Source: Paramecium octaurelia (Eukaryota > Ciliophora > Oligohymenophorea > Peniculida > Parameciidae). From it: a stretch of DNA of 64,000 nucleotides. The DNA is taken from NCBI GenBank assembly GCA_905182995.1, contig CAJJDP010000008.1:700506-764505 (forward strand). The letters are read 5' to 3'. A program made the position numbers and the translations under genes. A model generated the notes under the pieces. It ran no database searches and was not told the origin of the DNA. It saw only the letters and a program-made list of their open reading frames with translations. This document shows, piece after piece, positions 63,452 to 64,000 of this stretch (the first letter of the stretch is position 1; each line of letters opens with the position of its first letter).

Positions 63452-64000
63452 ATGAATTAGACCAACATAACAGATAACTCTCATATCTCACATTGTCAAT
63501 TAATGATCTAAGAGGAGTCTTTGCCTGGTTGCAATAATTCAAATCTCTATCATTCGATTGATATTTAAAATCAAGCAGTTCAATAAATATAATACCAAGA
63601 ATGTCAAAGAATAGAGGACATCCCATGTCAAAAAGAAAACTTAATCTAATCAGAAGTAAAAAAAAAACAATTTTCTCAATTAATGGTTCAATTCAATATC
63701 CATCATTTCAAAAGGAAAATGCTGTCGTATATTCATCCTTATAAGGAATTGTCAAAAAGCTAGTTTAGCATGATCTCTGATAAGTCTTCATCGTTCAAAA
63801 GCTATCCAAAAAAATAACAATAAAAAACTTCGTTACTCTAATATAATAAGGCAGTGTTAGGATTTCGTAACATAATCAAAGATTTTAATAATACTTTAGT
63901 AGCCTAAACCAAGAAAAAAGTGTCATATTTGATAGGAATAGTCCCTATCATTAATCCGTACTCAACAACAAAGTTGATTTGGGATGGAATAATTACTATA
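63452..64000 (+). CDS. N-terminus of a second probable cyclic-nucleotide-gated channel (cut by window end)
   Basis: ATG 63452 opens 183 codons without TGA to the window edge. The first 140 residues are Gln/Ser/Lys-rich cytosolic sequence. The last segment (SYLIGIVPIINPYSTTKL then IWDGIITI) matches the short motif that precedes S1 in this channel group and parallels IPLIEPTNKIKMIWDILL in the gene just upstream. The identity rests on this motif alone. It follows the first channel by 182 bp on the same strand, so the two could be paralogues. Confidence 0.6.

Overview
This is macronuclear DNA of a ciliate, almost certainly Paramecium (probably the aurelia group). The sequence is very AT-rich. Long frames open only if TAA and TAG are read as glutamine and TGA is the sole stop. 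Genes are interrupted by tiny GT..AG introns, mostly 19-29 nt, and are packed tens of bases apart. A trichocyst matrix protein gene is present. Gene ends below were fixed by reading frames through each intron to a TGA; nearly every model closes to a whole number of codons, which is the main internal check. No rRNA, tRNA, CRISPR or prokaryotic feature was seen.

Layout. 1-15194 (minus): the 5' part of a giant gene. An RCC1-like N-terminus leads into at least six near-identical 1,974-bp (658-aa) higher-order repeats, each made of eight sub-repeats of about 82 aa; the gene runs off the left edge. 16.5-18.6 kb (minus): AMPK beta subunit and two small genes. 19.9-21.2 kb (plus): acylated MORN protein. 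21.9-26.6 kb (minus): dynactin p62, trichocyst matrix protein, an unknown Q-rich protein and mitochondrial ribosomal protein bL9. 26.6-31.7 kb: cytochrome b5-fused desaturase (plus), sugar transporter (minus), DHHC acyltransferase (plus). 31.7-38.9 kb: a coiled-coil protein (minus), then on plus a cyclophilin-SYF2 fusion, two coiled-coil proteins and a protein with a SUMO-interacting motif and a CUE-like domain.

39.3-45.2 kb (minus): TRM1-like protein, two small unknown genes and a choline-transporter-like protein. This stretch holds an exact 1,379-bp duplication meeting at a single N (43128), which looks like two overlapping contigs that were never merged. 45.5-50.7 kb (minus): a 1,710-aa multi-membrane PAS-type protein. 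50.7-53.3 kb (plus): a polytopic membrane protein and an ataxin-2-like protein. 53.3-54.9 kb (minus): remains of an ABHD17-like hydrolase and a secreted CAP-domain protein. 55.1-64 kb (plus): tubulin cofactor A, a protein kinase, a second MORN protein, a coiled-coil protein, a cyclic-nucleotide-gated K+ channel and the start of what looks like a second channel.

Many products belong to the cell cortex, secretory or membrane systems (trichocyst content, dynactin, tubulin folding, MORN, palmitoylation, channels), but there is no operon logic and neighbours appear functionally independent.
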